Of a stretch of DNA of 64,000 nt, positions 43,118 through 52,808 are shown in pieces. The notes under the pieces are model-generated. The model did no database searches, was not told the origin of the DNA, and worked only from the letters and a program-made list of their open reading frames with translations. Each line of letters starts with the position of its first letter. Position 1 is the first letter of the stretch. Position numbers and translations under genes: made by a program. The DNA is from Acinetobacter sp. C26M. Lineage in GTDB: Bacteria > Pseudomonadota > Gammaproteobacteria > Pseudomonadales > Moraxellaceae. The DNA lies in assembly GCF_023702675.1 (NCBI RefSeq), contig NZ_CP098478.1, positions 62,001 through 126,000 of the forward strand, given 5' to 3'.

Positions 43118-44476
43118 CTAAATCATGCGGTATAAGCGTTCTTTCGGGAACACAGCGGTAAAGGTCGAGCCTTCATTTTCTTTGGATGTAATTTCTAAAT
43201 GCGCACCGTGTTGCATTAACACGTGTTTCACAATTGCGAGTCCTAATCCTGTTCCACCTGTTTGACGGCTACGTGCGCTATCAACACGATAGAAACGTTC
43301 TGTTAAACGCGGTAAATGTTTTGGGTTAATCCCAATCCCATTATCCTGTACGGTAAAGTAAGCATGATCACCATCTTCATGCCAGCCAATGGTGATGATG
43401 CCGCCTGCAGGAGTGTATTTAATCGCATTGGTAATTAAATTGCTGAATGCACTGGCAATTTCGATATCAGAACCAATCAGGTCGCAATGACTATCAATAT
43501 CCAGATTCAAGGTATGCCCATAATCGAGATTATAGGCACGAGCATCATCAAAGATTTGATTCATCAGATTTGCCATATCAATAATCTGATTTTTCGCGAC
43601 TTTTTTATTATTTTCTAAATTAGATAACAGTAATAAATCATTAACTAAAGCATTCATACGCTTAGTTTGTGACTGCATTTGTGTGAAAGCGCGTTTCCAG
43701 CGTGGCGTAATATCATCTTGATCGATAAAGGTTTCGATATAACCACTGAGTACGGTAAGCGGTGTACGTAATTCATGTGAAATATTATCGACAAAGTCTT
43801 TACGCATTTGCTCAAGGTTATGTACTCGCGTGGTGTCATAAGCAACCAATAGACGGCTTTCGCCACCGAAGCGGGTCAGTTTGACTTGTACGTAACGTTC
43901 TTCATCCATCTGTGCTTGCAGACGGATACCATCAGGAGATTGCTCACTGTGGTTAAAATATTCAATAAAACTGGGTTGACGCAAAATGGACAATAAATTG
44001 CGACCACGATCCAAGGGACTAATCCCTAACAGTTTTTCAGCAGCAGGATTCCACCATTCGATTTGATGTTGATCATCAATTAAGACCACGGCTTCGGCCA
44101 ATGCCACCAAAGAAGATTGCGCACGATCAATCAAACCCACCATTTCAGCTTGAACAATACGTTCTTGACGCTGCGCACGATAGACATTGAACAGTAATGC
44201 GCCCCAGATCCCGTTCAGATTTGGAGGGACGTCATAAGGGCGATTGGAAATCCATTCATTGACCAGATAAAGCGAGCGGAGCTGTAGCATGAAAAACAGC
44301 ACAAAGGCGACAAAAATACAGCTCCAGAAGTATCCCACCCCGAATCCGACTAAGCTCGCAATCAATAAGAAAAAAAGTAACAGTCTTAAATCTTGTTTTG
44401 CAAAGGTCCATAAACTGCTGTAGCGAAAACGTTGGTGTTCACGTGCCAGTTCAGGGACGGGATAAGGTTCATACAT
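43118..44476 (-). CDS. phoR: phosphate regulon sensor histidine kinase
   Basis: A 452-residue membrane kinase. Two N-terminal helices (about 30-75) are followed by a PAS domain (residues 110-200, LAEAVVLIDDQHQIEWWNPAAEKLLGISPLDRG), the HisKA domain with the phosphorylated His in DNISHELRTPLTVLSGYIE, and the ATPase domain with NLITNAIKYTP, DNGIGINPKHLPRLTERFYRV and GTGLGLAIVKH. The architecture and the adjacent phoB identify it as PhoR, which reports phosphate status through the Pst system and activates PhoB. It begins nine bases after phoB. Confidence 0.95.
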   Translation of the reverse strand: MYEPYPVPELAREHQRFRYSSLWTFAKQDLRLLLFFLLIASLVGFGVGYFWSCIFVAFVLFFMLQLRSLYLVNEWISNRPYDVPPNLNGIWGALLFNVYRAQRQERIVQAEMVGLIDRAQSSLVALAEAVVLIDDQHQIEWWNPAAEKLLGISPLDRGRNLLSILRQPSFIEYFNHSEQSPDGIRLQAQMDEERYVQVKLTRFGGESRLLVAYDTTRVHNLEQMRKDFVDNISHELRTPLTVLSGYIETFIDQDDITPRWKRAFTQMQSQTKRMNALVNDLLLLSNLENNKKVAKNQIIDMANLMNQIFDDARAYNLDYGHTLNLDIDSHCDLIGSDIEIASAFSNLITNAIKYTPAGGIITIGWHEDGDHAYFTVQDNGIGINPKHLPRLTERFYRVDSARSRQTGGTGLGLAIVKHVLMQHGAHLEITSKENEGSTFTAVFPKERLYRMI

Positions 44477-44485
44477 AAAGGATTT

Positions 44486-45196
44486 TTAACCTACTGCTAA
44501 ATCTGCTCGTGTCGAGAAGCGATAACCTGTGCCACGAACGGTTTGGACAAAACGGTCGACACCAAAAGGCTCTAACACTTTGCGTAAACGACGAATATGC
44601 ACATCAATGGTACGGTCTTCGATATAGACATTACCACCCCAGACTTGATCTAGGAGTTGAGCACGCGTATAGGCACGCTCTGGGTGCGTCATAAAGAAGG
44701 CCAATAAACGATATTCGGTTGGACCCATCTCTAAAATACTGTTGCCAAAACTCACGCGCTGACTGACAGGATCAAGTAATAAGCCATTGGCATCAATCAC
44801 TTTCTCACCGCTCAATGCATTGGCACGACGTAACACTGCTTTGATACGAGAGACCAGTTCACGGGTTGAAAATGGCTTGGTCATGTAATCATCTGCACCG
44901 GCATCCAGACCTTGAACTTTATGGTCTTCTTCGCCACGTGCAGTCAGCATGATCACAGGAATCTCTGCCAAGTTCTCATCACGTTTGAGGCGGCGGCATA
45001 AATCTACGCCACTTACACCACCTGGTAGCATCCAATCCAGCAAAATAAGCGCAGGACGCTGATCAACGATAATCTGATGCGCTTGTTTGGCATCCTCTGC
45101 TTGTAAACATTGGAAGCCTGCCATATCTAAAGAGGTATGGATCATTTCGCGGATCGGTAGCTCATCATCGACAATTAAAATATAGTCATCTTTCAC
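44486..45196 (-). CDS. phoB: phosphate regulon response regulator
   Basis: A 236-residue OmpR-class response regulator. The receiver has acidic residues DDELPIRE, phospho-acceptor Asp in [14 protein letters not shown], Thr in [15 protein letters not shown] and the switch Lys in [11 protein letters not shown]. The winged-helix domain ends with [19 protein letters not shown], typical of PhoB. It heads phoB-phoR. A Pho-box-like repeat 47 bases upstream suggests autoregulation. Confidence 0.97.
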   Translation of the reverse strand: MKDDYILIVDDELPIREMIHTSLDMAGFQCLQAEDAKQAHQIIVDQRPALILLDWMLPGGVSGVDLCRRLKRDENLAEIPVIMLTARGEEDHKVQGLDAGADDYMTKPFSTRELVSRIKAVLRRANALSGEKVIDANGLLLDPVSQRVSFGNSILEMGPTEYRLLAFFMTHPERAYTRAQLLDQVWGGNVYIEDRTIDVHIRRLRKVLEPFGVDRFVQTVRGTGYRFSTRADLAVG

Positions 45197-45242
45197 AGCG
45201 CAATACCCTTAAAATCTGTAACGGTTTAACCGTTTTGTTGTT

Positions 45243-45276
45243 ATGACAGGCTTATTACAAAGATTAATTATGACAA
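45243..45276 (-). promoter_or_regulatory. likely Pho box upstream of phoB
   Basis: On the minus strand half-sites TTGTAAT and CTGTCAT are 11 bases apart (45260-45243), matching the seven-plus-four PhoB repeat. A third TTGTCAT lies 16 bases further upstream (45276-45270). The rest of the 250-base gap up to 45447 is AT-rich and without genes. Confidence 0.6.
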
Positions 45277-45447
45277 TATCATTGCAAAAGAATTAATAAA
45301 GTCGAATTTAGCAATAAATTGTGACAAGCATGGGGCAGAGTCGTGACGGATTGATGACAATTTGCTTAGCAATAAAGCAAATAAATTCATTTGTTTAACT
45401 AAAGTGTAGTTTAACAGCTTTGTTTGTCACAAAACTGTAAAACGATT

Positions 45448-46125
45448 TTAATTTTTTTGCGAGGTTGTTTCGATAAAAGACAAAAAGACAGCACAGCAGG
45501 CTGACAAAACATCTTCCAACGGCTGTTTGAAGCCTTCTGAGACCCAGCGAATAATAATATGGGTGACATAACCATTTAAGCCCGTTGCCATGAGCGAAAC
45601 TTCTTCAGCACTTTGTGGTGCATTTGGCATGGTGATCATCACAAATCCTTGAATAATACGATCGAACTGGGTCAAAGTCTCTTGAATGGTGGCTTGATTA
45701 TGTAGATCTTGAACCAGCATTGCATCAATATAAATAATTCGTGCCATACGAGGATCATCTTTAATGGCATTCAGTAATGCAGAGAGGCCAGCGTTCACCA
45801 TATTCTTCGGTTCTGGCGCAGCCATCAGAACAGCTTGGGTTAAACAGGTTTGCATTTTTTCAATCATTTTTAAGAACACGGTTTGAAACAGTTCTTCGCT
45901 TTTCTTAAAAGATTCATAAAAATAGCGTTCAGTCAGCTTGGCTTCATTACAGACATCTTTGACCGTGACCGAGAAAAAGCCTTGTGTGCCGTAGGTTGCA
46001 ATACCTGCTTCAATTAATTTTTCACGACGTGCTTCTTTGCGCTCGGTTAAAGACAGACCTTTAAATTGTCGTTCTTTCGCTTCTGTATTTTTTTTCTTTC
46101 TTGTCGCTTGATCTTGAGTTGCCAT
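45448..46125 (-). CDS. TetR family transcriptional regulator
   Basis: A 225-residue TetR-type regulator. After a lysine-rich start (RKKKNTEAKERQFKG) comes the helix-turn-helix at about residues 28-78 (RREKLIEAGIATYGTQGFFSVTVKDVCNEAKLTERYFYESFKKSEELF). The C-terminal ligand domain is all helical and of unknown specificity. It is divergent from a short-chain dehydrogenase gene with a 300-base intergenic region containing palindromes, so it may control that gene and itself. In this genus such pairs often concern fatty acid or hydrocarbon metabolism, which I cannot confirm here. Confidence 0.9.
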   Translation of the reverse strand: MATQDQATRKKKNTEAKERQFKGLSLTERKEARREKLIEAGIATYGTQGFFSVTVKDVCNEAKLTERYFYESFKKSEELFQTVFLKMIEKMQTCLTQAVLMAAPEPKNMVNAGLSALLNAIKDDPRMARIIYIDAMLVQDLHNQATIQETLTQFDRIIQGFVMITMPNAPQSAEEVSLMATGLNGYVTHIIIRWVSEGFKQPLEDVLSACCAVFLSFIETTSQKN

Positions 46126-46260
46126 TGAGAAAACCGTTCCCTAAAAAGTCTTTAAATCGTGTGTCTAATATTTGCATTTCAACTATGTTGTGCTGACTAG
46201 CATAACCAAATTTTGAAAATATGCCTTGTCTCTTTTAAACATCATCAGTCATGAAATGTA

Positions 46261-46347
46261 AATAGGCCTATTATGACATGTAGGATGTTGGTTGTTGCCA
46301 TTTGTCTTAAAGCTAGAGTGTACTATATTGACAACACGTATTGTCAA
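46261..46347. promoter_or_regulatory. palindromes between TetR and dehydrogenase genes, possible operators
   Basis: Two symmetrical sites: a perfect 12-base palindrome AATAGGCCTATT at 46261-46272, and TTGACAA, CACGTA, TTGTCAA at 46328-46347 (seven-base arms; the centre CACGTA departs from symmetry only in part). The second contains a TTGACA that could be a -35 box. They are candidates for binding by the adjacent TetR protein. The remaining intergenic sequence shows no gene. Confidence 0.45.
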
Positions 46348-46425
46348 AATTATATTGGTTACAGGTTAAACAGCACATGGTCTGAGCGAATATGTGCGTA
46401 TCATTCGCAGTACAAAGGATAGGCA

Positions 46426-47253
46426 ATGAAAAATTTTAAAAATAAAGTCGCAGCGATCACCGGTGCAGGTTCTGGGATTGGACAACAATTGGCAGTTTTA
46501 TTGGCGAAACAAGGTTGCCATTTGTCATTGAGTGATATCAATGACAAAGGCCTGACGCAAACTGTTGAATTGGTGAAACAGTATCCTGTAACAGTGACCA
46601 CCAAAGTACTTGATGTTTCAAACCGTGATGCGGTGAAACAGTGGGCGCAAGAGACTGTACAGGATCATGGCTCAGTCAATTTGATCTTCAATAACGCAGG
46701 TGTAGCACTTGGCTCGACAGTGGAAGGCGCAAGTTATGAAGATTTAGAATGGATCGTTGGGATTAATTTCTGGGGTGTGGTCTATGGCACCAAAGAATTC
46801 CTGCCATTCATCAAACAGACCAAAGATGGTCATATCATCAATATCTCCAGTATTTTTGGTTTAACCTCGCAACCAACCCAATCGGCATATAACGCAACCA
46901 AATTTGCGGTGCGTGGTTTCACTGAATCATTACGTCAGGAATTGGATATTGAGAAGGGCGGTGTCAGTTCACTTTGCGTACATCCGGGCGGGATTCGTAC
47001 CAATATCGCCAAAGCAGCAAAAATGAATGACAGCTTGAAGAGCTTGGGTATGGACCCAAACAAATCAATCAAGCAATTTGACAAGTTCCTACGTACTCCA
47101 CCAGAAGAAGCAGCTCGTCAGATTTTAAATGCAGTATTAAAAGATAAACGCCGTTTATTGATTGGTACGGATGCACGTATTGTGGATTCGTTCCAACGTT
47201 TATTCCCGACGGGTTATCAACGTATTGCAGCGCTTGCAACCAAGATGATGTAA
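46426..47253 (+). CDS. short-chain dehydrogenase/reductase
   Basis: A 275-residue classical SDR oxidoreductase. The Rossmann nucleotide motif is AAITGAGSGIGQQLA, the structural motif NNAGVAL, and the catalytic Ser-Tyr-Lys set is in IINISSIFG and SAYNATKFAVRGF. The Asp at the end of the second strand (LSLSDIN) suggests NAD rather than NADP. The C-terminal extension (FDKFLRTPPEEAARQILNAVLKDKRRLLIGTDARIVD) is typical of the acyl-CoA or steroid-reductase-like subgroup. It follows the divergent TetR gene, which is its likely regulator, and has its own terminator. Confidence 0.92.
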   Translation: MKNFKNKVAAITGAGSGIGQQLAVLLAKQGCHLSLSDINDKGLTQTVELVKQYPVTVTTKVLDVSNRDAVKQWAQETVQDHGSVNLIFNNAGVALGSTVEGASYEDLEWIVGINFWGVVYGTKEFLPFIKQTKDGHIINISSIFGLTSQPTQSAYNATKFAVRGFTESLRQELDIEKGGVSSLCVHPGGIRTNIAKAAKMNDSLKSLGMDPNKSIKQFDKFLRTPPEEAARQILNAVLKDKRRLLIGTDARIVDSFQRLFPTGYQRIAALATKMM

Positions 47254-47264
47254 GTTGTCAGTAT

Positions 47265-47296
47265 GAAAAAAGCCATTCTCTGTGAATGGCTTTTTT
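47265..47296. terminator. bidirectional intrinsic terminator
   Basis: AAAAAAGCCATTC TCTGT GAATGGCTTTTTT lies between convergent dehydrogenase and MATE genes and should stop both. Confidence 0.92.
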
Positions 47297-47316
47297 ATAT
47301 CCGTCATAAGGTGGTT

Positions 47317-48684
47317 TTAGATCAGTACCTTAATCTTGGTCTTTTTCCAAAAGAATTGATAATAAAAGGCTTGGAATAGACATAGACAGACAAAGGACAG
47401 TGCATAGGCAATCCAAATGCCTGTTAAGCCCCACAATGAGCTAAACCAATACGCGCATGGCACTTCGATCAGAACAATTGTGAAGATATTGATGAGCATT
47501 GGGATATTAACTGCACCGCTGGCACGCATGATCGATGCAAAAATAGCACTGGCACCAAAGAACAGAATCGACCACAACACAATAAATAATAATTGTTGCC
47601 CCAGCTCAATTACACTGTGATCGGTAATAAACAGTGCCATCAGATATTTTGAGAACAAATAAGCCAAGGCAATCAAACTACCAGTAAATAAGAAATTCAT
47701 GCCTAAAGCGGTACGGGTGACTTTGGCCAATAAATCAGGCTTACCTGCGCCAATCGCTTGTGCAGCAAAAATCGAAGCGGCAATCGAAATCGACAAGGCT
47801 GGAAATTGAATGTAGTTCAGTACCTGATTGACTGCACCGTAGGCAGCAGTGGCATGTGCACCATAATGGTTAATCAAGCCAATAATCACCAAACCAGCTA
47901 AGGAGGTGGTGACCATTTGAATCCCTGTTGGAATACCGAGCTTTAAAATTAATTTACTCAGCTCAGCATCATGGCGAATATGTTGCAGCAATAGACCATC
48001 AATTTTCAGTGGATGATTTTTATAGTTTAGATAAATTGCTAAGAAAATTAGTACAGCGGCATAACCGATAATGGTTGCAATTGCAGGGGCGACAATACCC
48101 AAAGCCGGAAAACCAAAATAACCTTTCAGTAAAACGGGGGTTACGCCCAAACCAATCAAGCTAGTGAGACTGAGTGCAATCAATGGCGTCACACTATCAC
48201 CGACACCCCGCAAAATCGAGGTATAAATAATATAGACGAACAGTAAAGGGCTACCGACCAACATCCATTGCACATAAGGCAAGGACAGGTGCATCACTTT
48301 AGGGTCGGTACCCAGCAACTCCAAAATATGTTTGGCGAAGATCAGACCCAAGACCGCAATAATGCTGCCGCCGATCAAGGTCATAAAGACGGTTGAGCCA
48401 ATCACGGAACGGACTTTTTCTAGATTCTGCGCACCCCATGCTTGCCCAATCAGTACCGTGGAGCCTGCGGAAATCCCAATCACAAAAGCCAGTAAAAAGA
48501 ACAGGATGGGGAAGAATACCGATACAGCGGCAATTGCATTTACCCCCATCATTTGACCGACAAAGATGGTATTAATGGTTCCCGACAGGTTTTGTAAAAT
48601 ATTGGTGGCAATCAGCGGCACCAGAAACACAAAAAAGGTTTTCCAGAGATTCGGTTGCATGACCAAGGGTTGGCGTGGTGTCAT
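47317..48684 (-). CDS. MATE family efflux transporter
   Basis: A 455-residue protein with about 12 hydrophobic segments, in two MatE repeats. LVPLIATNILQNLSGTINTIFVGQMMGVNAIAAVSVFFP and GISAGSTVLIGQAWGAQ are the N-terminal family block and LGIPTGIQMVTTSLAGLVIIGLINHYGAHATAAYG the corresponding block of the second half. MATE proteins export cationic drugs with sodium or proton exchange. It does not match the AbeM sequence I remember for A. baumannii, so it is a different member. Substrates unknown. It is monocistronic. Confidence 0.9.
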   Translation of the reverse strand: MTPRQPLVMQPNLWKTFFVFLVPLIATNILQNLSGTINTIFVGQMMGVNAIAAVSVFFPILFFLLAFVIGISAGSTVLIGQAWGAQNLEKVRSVIGSTVFMTLIGGSIIAVLGLIFAKHILELLGTDPKVMHLSLPYVQWMLVGSPLLFVYIIYTSILRGVGDSVTPLIALSLTSLIGLGVTPVLLKGYFGFPALGIVAPAIATIIGYAAVLIFLAIYLNYKNHPLKIDGLLLQHIRHDAELSKLILKLGIPTGIQMVTTSLAGLVIIGLINHYGAHATAAYGAVNQVLNYIQFPALSISIAASIFAAQAIGAGKPDLLAKVTRTALGMNFLFTGSLIALAYLFSKYLMALFITDHSVIELGQQLLFIVLWSILFFGASAIFASIMRASGAVNIPMLINIFTIVLIEVPCAYWFSSLWGLTGIWIAYALSFVCLCLFQAFYYQFFWKKTKIKVLI

Positions 48685-48781
48685 TCAGTTTCCTTCACGC
48701 TTCATCCTGAAACGATTGTATTTTTTTCAACATAACACTATCAGTTGTGTTGAAGATGAGGGTTCAGTTTCTATTTGTTGA

Positions 48782-49936
48782 TCAACATTGTACGAGGATT
48801 TCACCTGCGCGTTGTAGTGTTTGATCGCTTTTCGCGAAGCAGAAGCGGATTAAGCGTAATGATTCAGGTGCTTGCTGATAGAACACTGAAATTGGAATTG
48901 CCACAATTTTATGTTGCTCCGCAAGAAATTGGCACATCTCGATATCATTAAGATCAGGGCGAATATTGCTGTAATTCAGATTTTGGAAATAGGTGCCTTG
49001 AGATGGGATGAAGTCGAAACGTGAATTTTGAATTTGGGTGTTGAACAGATCACGTTTCGCCTGATAAAAACTTGGCAATTCTTGAATATGCTCAGGGTGT
49101 TGTTGCATATAGTTGGCAAGTGCAATCTGGCATGGAGTGGTGCCACAGAAATTGGCAAATTGATAGATCTGGCGGAACAGGTGCATGAGTTGTGGCGCAG
49201 CAACACAATAGCCGGTTTTCCAACCTGTGACATGGTAGCTTTTGCCGAAAGAACCAATCACGAAACTGCGTTCACGTAATTCTGGAAATTGCAGTGCGCT
49301 ATGGTGTTTTTGCCCATCAAAAATCAGATGTTCATAGACTTCATCGGAGAGCACCACGATATTTTTATCTTGAATCAGCTCAATTAACTGTCGCCAATCC
49401 TGTTCTGACCAAATTGCACCTGTTGGATTGTGTGGGGTGTTGACAATAATCATGCGAGTATTGGCATTGATACTGTCTTTGACCTTTTGCCAATTCACCT
49501 GAAAGCTTGGAGCATCTAAATGGATATGCACTGATTTTCCACCTGCTAACTGAACCGCAGGGGCATAGCTGTCATAGCTTGGATCGAAAATAATCACTTC
49601 ATCGCCAGCATGGATGCAGGCTTGAATTGCGCAGAAAATCGCAATGGTTGCACCAGGGGTAATGGTGATTTCAGTGACTGGATCGAGTTGCAATTGATCG
49701 CGTGCTAAGAATTGTATCGCCAGTTGTTGTCTTAATGCGAGTACGCCATCGCCAGCAGGATATTGGTTATAGCCTGAAAGTGTTGCTTGGCTTAGTGCTT
49801 CGAGCAGGGCTGGTGGCGCAGGAAAATCGGGGAAGCCTTGGGACAGGTTCAGGGCATTGAGGCGGTGTGCGAGTTCAGTCATGACACTAAAAATGGTAAC
49901 GCCTTGGCTTGGGAGTTTTGACTGAAGTTGCAACAT
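48782..49936 (-). CDS. PLP-dependent aminotransferase (class I/II, YbdL/MdeA-like)
   Basis: A 384-residue fold-type I aminotransferase. The N-terminus has LSQGFPDFPAP, substrate and cofactor contacts are YDSYAP, NTPHNPTGAIW and VLSDEVYEHLIFD, and the PLP lysine is in SFGKSYHVTGWKTGYC. The sequence best fits the group with E. coli YbdL (methionine aminotransferase) and kynurenine aminotransferases. Possible role: methionine salvage or amino acid catabolism. It has a 97-base gap to the MATE gene and no obvious operon partner. Overlapping frames on both strands are shadows. Confidence 0.9.
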   Translation of the reverse strand: MLQLQSKLPSQGVTIFSVMTELAHRLNALNLSQGFPDFPAPPALLEALSQATLSGYNQYPAGDGVLALRQQLAIQFLARDQLQLDPVTEITITPGATIAIFCAIQACIHAGDEVIIFDPSYDSYAPAVQLAGGKSVHIHLDAPSFQVNWQKVKDSINANTRMIIVNTPHNPTGAIWSEQDWRQLIELIQDKNIVVLSDEVYEHLIFDGQKHHSALQFPELRERSFVIGSFGKSYHVTGWKTGYCVAAPQLMHLFRQIYQFANFCGTTPCQIALANYMQQHPEHIQELPSFYQAKRDLFNTQIQNSRFDFIPSQGTYFQNLNYSNIRPDLNDIEMCQFLAEQHKIVAIPISVFYQQAPESLRLIRFCFAKSDQTLQRAGEILVQC

Positions 49937-50031
49937 CGGATGTCCTTTTTAATATCTAATTTCTTTTTTACGATGACTCTGCACAGCCTCGTATGCTGTG
50001 AGAAATTATATGTAATTTGCATAGGCATGTT

Positions 50032-50124
50032 TTACTTTTCAAGGATGAAAAGTAACAAAAATCCTTTGTAGTGCTGACGGCTCATCCCTGAGGTCGCAGC
50101 ACTACGGGCGGCATCCATGCCGCC
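50032..50124. repeat. palindromic intergenic repeat (REP-like)
   Basis: Three hairpins in a row: ACTTTTC/GAAAAGT (50034-50053), TAGTGCTG/CAGCACTA (50069-50104) and GGCGGCAT/ATGCCGCC (50107-50124). GC content here is higher than in the surroundings. The first stem resembles the one at 32210 (CCTACTTTTC/GAAAAGTAGG). It occupies the space between two minus-strand genes and could be a REP or MITE-type dispersed repeat, or an mRNA stabiliser. Confidence 0.5.
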
Positions 50125-50181
50125 GTCACGATAGCTAATCCCAACTTAAATTGAGCTAGAGGATTTTAGGATTTGATTTAT

Positions 50182-51489
50182 TTACAAAACATTTTCAACA
50201 ATGGCACGAATTACACCAAGTGCTAAACCAATAAACGCACCGACGATCACACCATTGACGCGGATCATATGCAAATCACCGCCAACTTCACTTTCGATTT
50301 TGGCAATCATTTCACGCGAATCCCATTCGTGGATACGCTCACTGATGTAACGAATGATTTTGTCGCTGTATTGCTCACTGAAATTGGTGGCCAAACCGAC
50401 CATTTTTTCATTCAGCACCTGACGCACTTTTTCATTTTGAATCAGACTTTCACCGAGTTGTTGTATCGCAGCCTGTAAATTGGTGGCAATGCCTGAATCT
50501 TCCCGCATTAAATCGGTTTTAATCGCATCACATAAAATCGCTACAGCACCACTGATAAAGTTCAGTACTTGTGGGCTATCGAGCAAGGCATCTTTGCCAC
50601 GATTTAAGCGTTGGCTGGCGTCACTGTCTGTTTCTGCCAATTCCAGCATCAAGTTATGCGTGGTGGCTTCAATATCCTGACGCCAAGGGTGGTCAGGATT
50701 AGCTAGCATCGATTCAACTTTTTCAATGAGTGAATCAATGGTGCGTTGCTGTACATCAATGCCGATCCAGCTTGCGCCTTTAGCCAGTTTCCAAACACCT
50801 AATTCTTGGAATAATTTACGTGATAAATCACGTGCTTCTTCAGGGTGGGACACCATCCATTCATGTGCCAGATCTAGTCCACGTTGTAATACATCCTGAT
50901 GGAAATCATTTTCCAGTACCGCACGCAGCATTTCACTGGCCAGTTTGTTGACCTTGGTACTTCTGACCCATTGCACACTGTTATTTTGGACAAAGTGGGC
51001 AATCTGATCTTGGCTGACAAATTCAAAGATTCTCGGTACGGTGTGCTGAATCATTTGCACCACATGCTGATTGTTTTTAGGATTAGCCAACCACTGACCT
51101 ACCGCCAAACTGATATCGGCATTTTGTAAGCTACGTTCCACAATTTGTGGCGATAAGAAATTTTCCTGTACAAAGCGTCCCATTGATTCGGCAATACGCG
51201 CTTTATTCCGTGGAATAATTTCAGTGTGATCACGCAACAGTTTGGGCAGCGGCATTCTGCCGAAAGGGTTGCGGAATAATACTGTGACCGCATACCAATC
51301 GGCTAAGCCACCGACCACGCCAGCTTCTGCACCGAGCATAAAAATATGGATAAGCCATTTATATTCAGGGAGAAAATGTGCCGCGACCATTAAAGCGACC
51401 CATGACACCACTGCAATAATCAGTGCCATGGTGGCGAAGTATTTACTTCGTTGTAAGCTTGGGACGTGGATTTCTTCGACTGAACTCAT
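50182..51489 (-). CDS. DUF445 family membrane protein
   Basis: A 435-residue protein of the DUF445/YjiN type. Two transmembrane helices near the N-terminus (residues 18-60) include HIFMLGAEAGVVGGLADWYAVTVLFRNPFGRMPLP, the family signature. A long helical, probably periplasmic or cytoplasmic middle region follows, and a last helix (IRVNGVIVGAFIGLALGVIRAIVE) anchors the C-terminus. Function is unknown; paralogues are common in gamma-proteobacteria. It follows a DUF4136 lipoprotein gene by 17 bases, so the two are likely co-transcribed. Confidence 0.88.
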   Translation of the reverse strand: MSSVEEIHVPSLQRSKYFATMALIIAVVSWVALMVAAHFLPEYKWLIHIFMLGAEAGVVGGLADWYAVTVLFRNPFGRMPLPKLLRDHTEIIPRNKARIAESMGRFVQENFLSPQIVERSLQNADISLAVGQWLANPKNNQHVVQMIQHTVPRIFEFVSQDQIAHFVQNNSVQWVRSTKVNKLASEMLRAVLENDFHQDVLQRGLDLAHEWMVSHPEEARDLSRKLFQELGVWKLAKGASWIGIDVQQRTIDSLIEKVESMLANPDHPWRQDIEATTHNLMLELAETDSDASQRLNRGKDALLDSPQVLNFISGAVAILCDAIKTDLMREDSGIATNLQAAIQQLGESLIQNEKVRQVLNEKMVGLATNFSEQYSDKIIRYISERIHEWDSREMIAKIESEVGGDLHMIRVNGVIVGAFIGLALGVIRAIVENVL

Positions 51490-51506
51490 TGAGCCATCCT
51501 TTTAAT

Positions 51507-52064
51507 TTACTTTTTGTTTTGAGGTGGTGCAGGTGGTTGCAACACGTCTCCTGTTGGACTCAGACCATATTTTGGACCTAAGGACTGTAAAATCAGTTGC
51601 GCATCAAAAGCATCAGGTGATTGCTGCTGAGTCTTAAAGCACTCGATAGTATACGATACTTGAATTGGATCAATATTGACCACTTGTGGGGTATCGTAGA
51701 ATGGATCAGGCCAAAAGGCAGGATGACGACGATAATAACCATAAGGATAATAAGATGGTGTCGGATAAATTACAGCCTGACGAGGTGCTTTATGACGGGC
51801 ATTACTTGGATCATCCACCACACTAAAATAACGGAACCCATTTTTGACCGTGGTTTGTGCTGCTTTAAGTAGAGTGATTTCCTCAGCCGTACCATAACTC
51901 AAATTGTTATCTGCTTGGAAACCAACGCGGTAAGTTTTGTTATTTAACGGATAAGCGGTGAACTGACCGAGTTGGTCAAAGGTTCTAGGTTTGGAGGGAA
52001 CCGTTGCACATCCTGCAAATGTCAATGCGACAAGGAGCGGGGTGCATATTAATAAAGCTTTCAT
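51507..52064 (-). CDS. DUF4136 lipoprotein
   Basis: A 185-residue lipoprotein with signal MKALLICTPLLVALTFAGC. The mature part shows the DUF4136 pattern: FDQLGQFTAYPLNNKTYRVGF, then ITLLKAAQTTVKNGFRYFSVVDD, then a proline- and tyrosine-rich linker (YPTPSYYPYGYYRRHP) and a final beta region (VSYTIECFKT). It is likely anchored in the outer membrane. Function is unknown. It is the middle gene of a minus-strand cluster with the DUF924 and DUF445 genes. Confidence 0.85.
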   Translation of the reverse strand: MKALLICTPLLVALTFAGCATVPSKPRTFDQLGQFTAYPLNNKTYRVGFQADNNLSYGTAEEITLLKAAQTTVKNGFRYFSVVDDPSNARHKAPRQAVIYPTPSYYPYGYYRRHPAFWPDPFYDTPQVVNIDPIQVSYTIECFKTQQQSPDAFDAQLILQSLGPKYGLSPTGDVLQPPAPPQNKK

Positions 52065-52100
52065 ATGCCATTCCTGTGTACAGTGTCGAGGGAGATCGAC

Positions 52101-52640
52101 TTAAAAACTACTGTTCGGTTGAGTTAAAAATTCCAGTTCTTCAGCGCTTGAGTTGCGGCCTAAAATGGCATTGCGATGTGGATAACGACCAAAACGATCA
52201 ATGATCACTTTATGCTTTTTCTCAAAGTTTAAATTAATTTCATTGCCTAAACGTTGAAATAATTTTAGGGCAAATTCATGTATGAGTTTGGATTCACTAT
52301 GCATAAACGGCATATATAAAAATGAACGCTGATCTGGGCTGAGTTGTGCATCCAGTTGTAAGCTAATCGCTTCTTGTGACAGGGTTAATGCCAAGCTGTC
52401 GTAAGCAAAGGCCTGTGCTTGATCTCGATATAAGTTTCGTGAGAACTGATCGAGGACAATAATTTCAGCCAAACGACCTTCAGGCGTTTGACGCCACGAC
52501 CATAGTTCGGCTTGAGCAGCTTGCTGATGAATCTCTGCAAAGGACGCACGAATTTTTGCATCGAAATCATCACTTTTGGCAAACCAAAGTGAACGATGAT
52601 CAGGGTCAAACCAAAAATTAAGAATGTCTTGCGCTTGCAT
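52101..52640 (-). CDS. DUF924 family protein
   Basis: A 179-residue soluble protein of the DUF924 family, an all-helical TPR-like fold. Start MQAQDILNFWFDPDHRSLWFAKSDDFDAKIR and the blocks IIVLDQFSRNLYRDQAQAFAYD and SFLYMPFMHSESKLIHEFAL are diagnostic. The ATG at 52640 fits family length; a frame from 52682 adds 14 unlikely residues. Function is not known. It leads the cluster with DUF4136 and DUF445, with 36 bases to the next gene. Confidence 0.9.
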   Translation of the reverse strand: MQAQDILNFWFDPDHRSLWFAKSDDFDAKIRASFAEIHQQAAQAELWSWRQTPEGRLAEIIVLDQFSRNLYRDQAQAFAYDSLALTLSQEAISLQLDAQLSPDQRSFLYMPFMHSESKLIHEFALKLFQRLGNEINLNFEKKHKVIIDRFGRYPHRNAILGRNSSAEELEFLTQPNSSF

Positions 52641-52808
52641 GGGCGAGTATCCATTGGAAGATTTATTTTTCAATAAAATCACAATTTTTGCGTGTCTTAT
52701 GTAACAAGATTGTGATAAAAATTGCCAAACTAAATCAGATGACTAGATTGTAATTGTCGTTATAATTGGCTGAGTCGAAGGGATTGGCATTTTTCATTAT
52801 GTCTGTAG

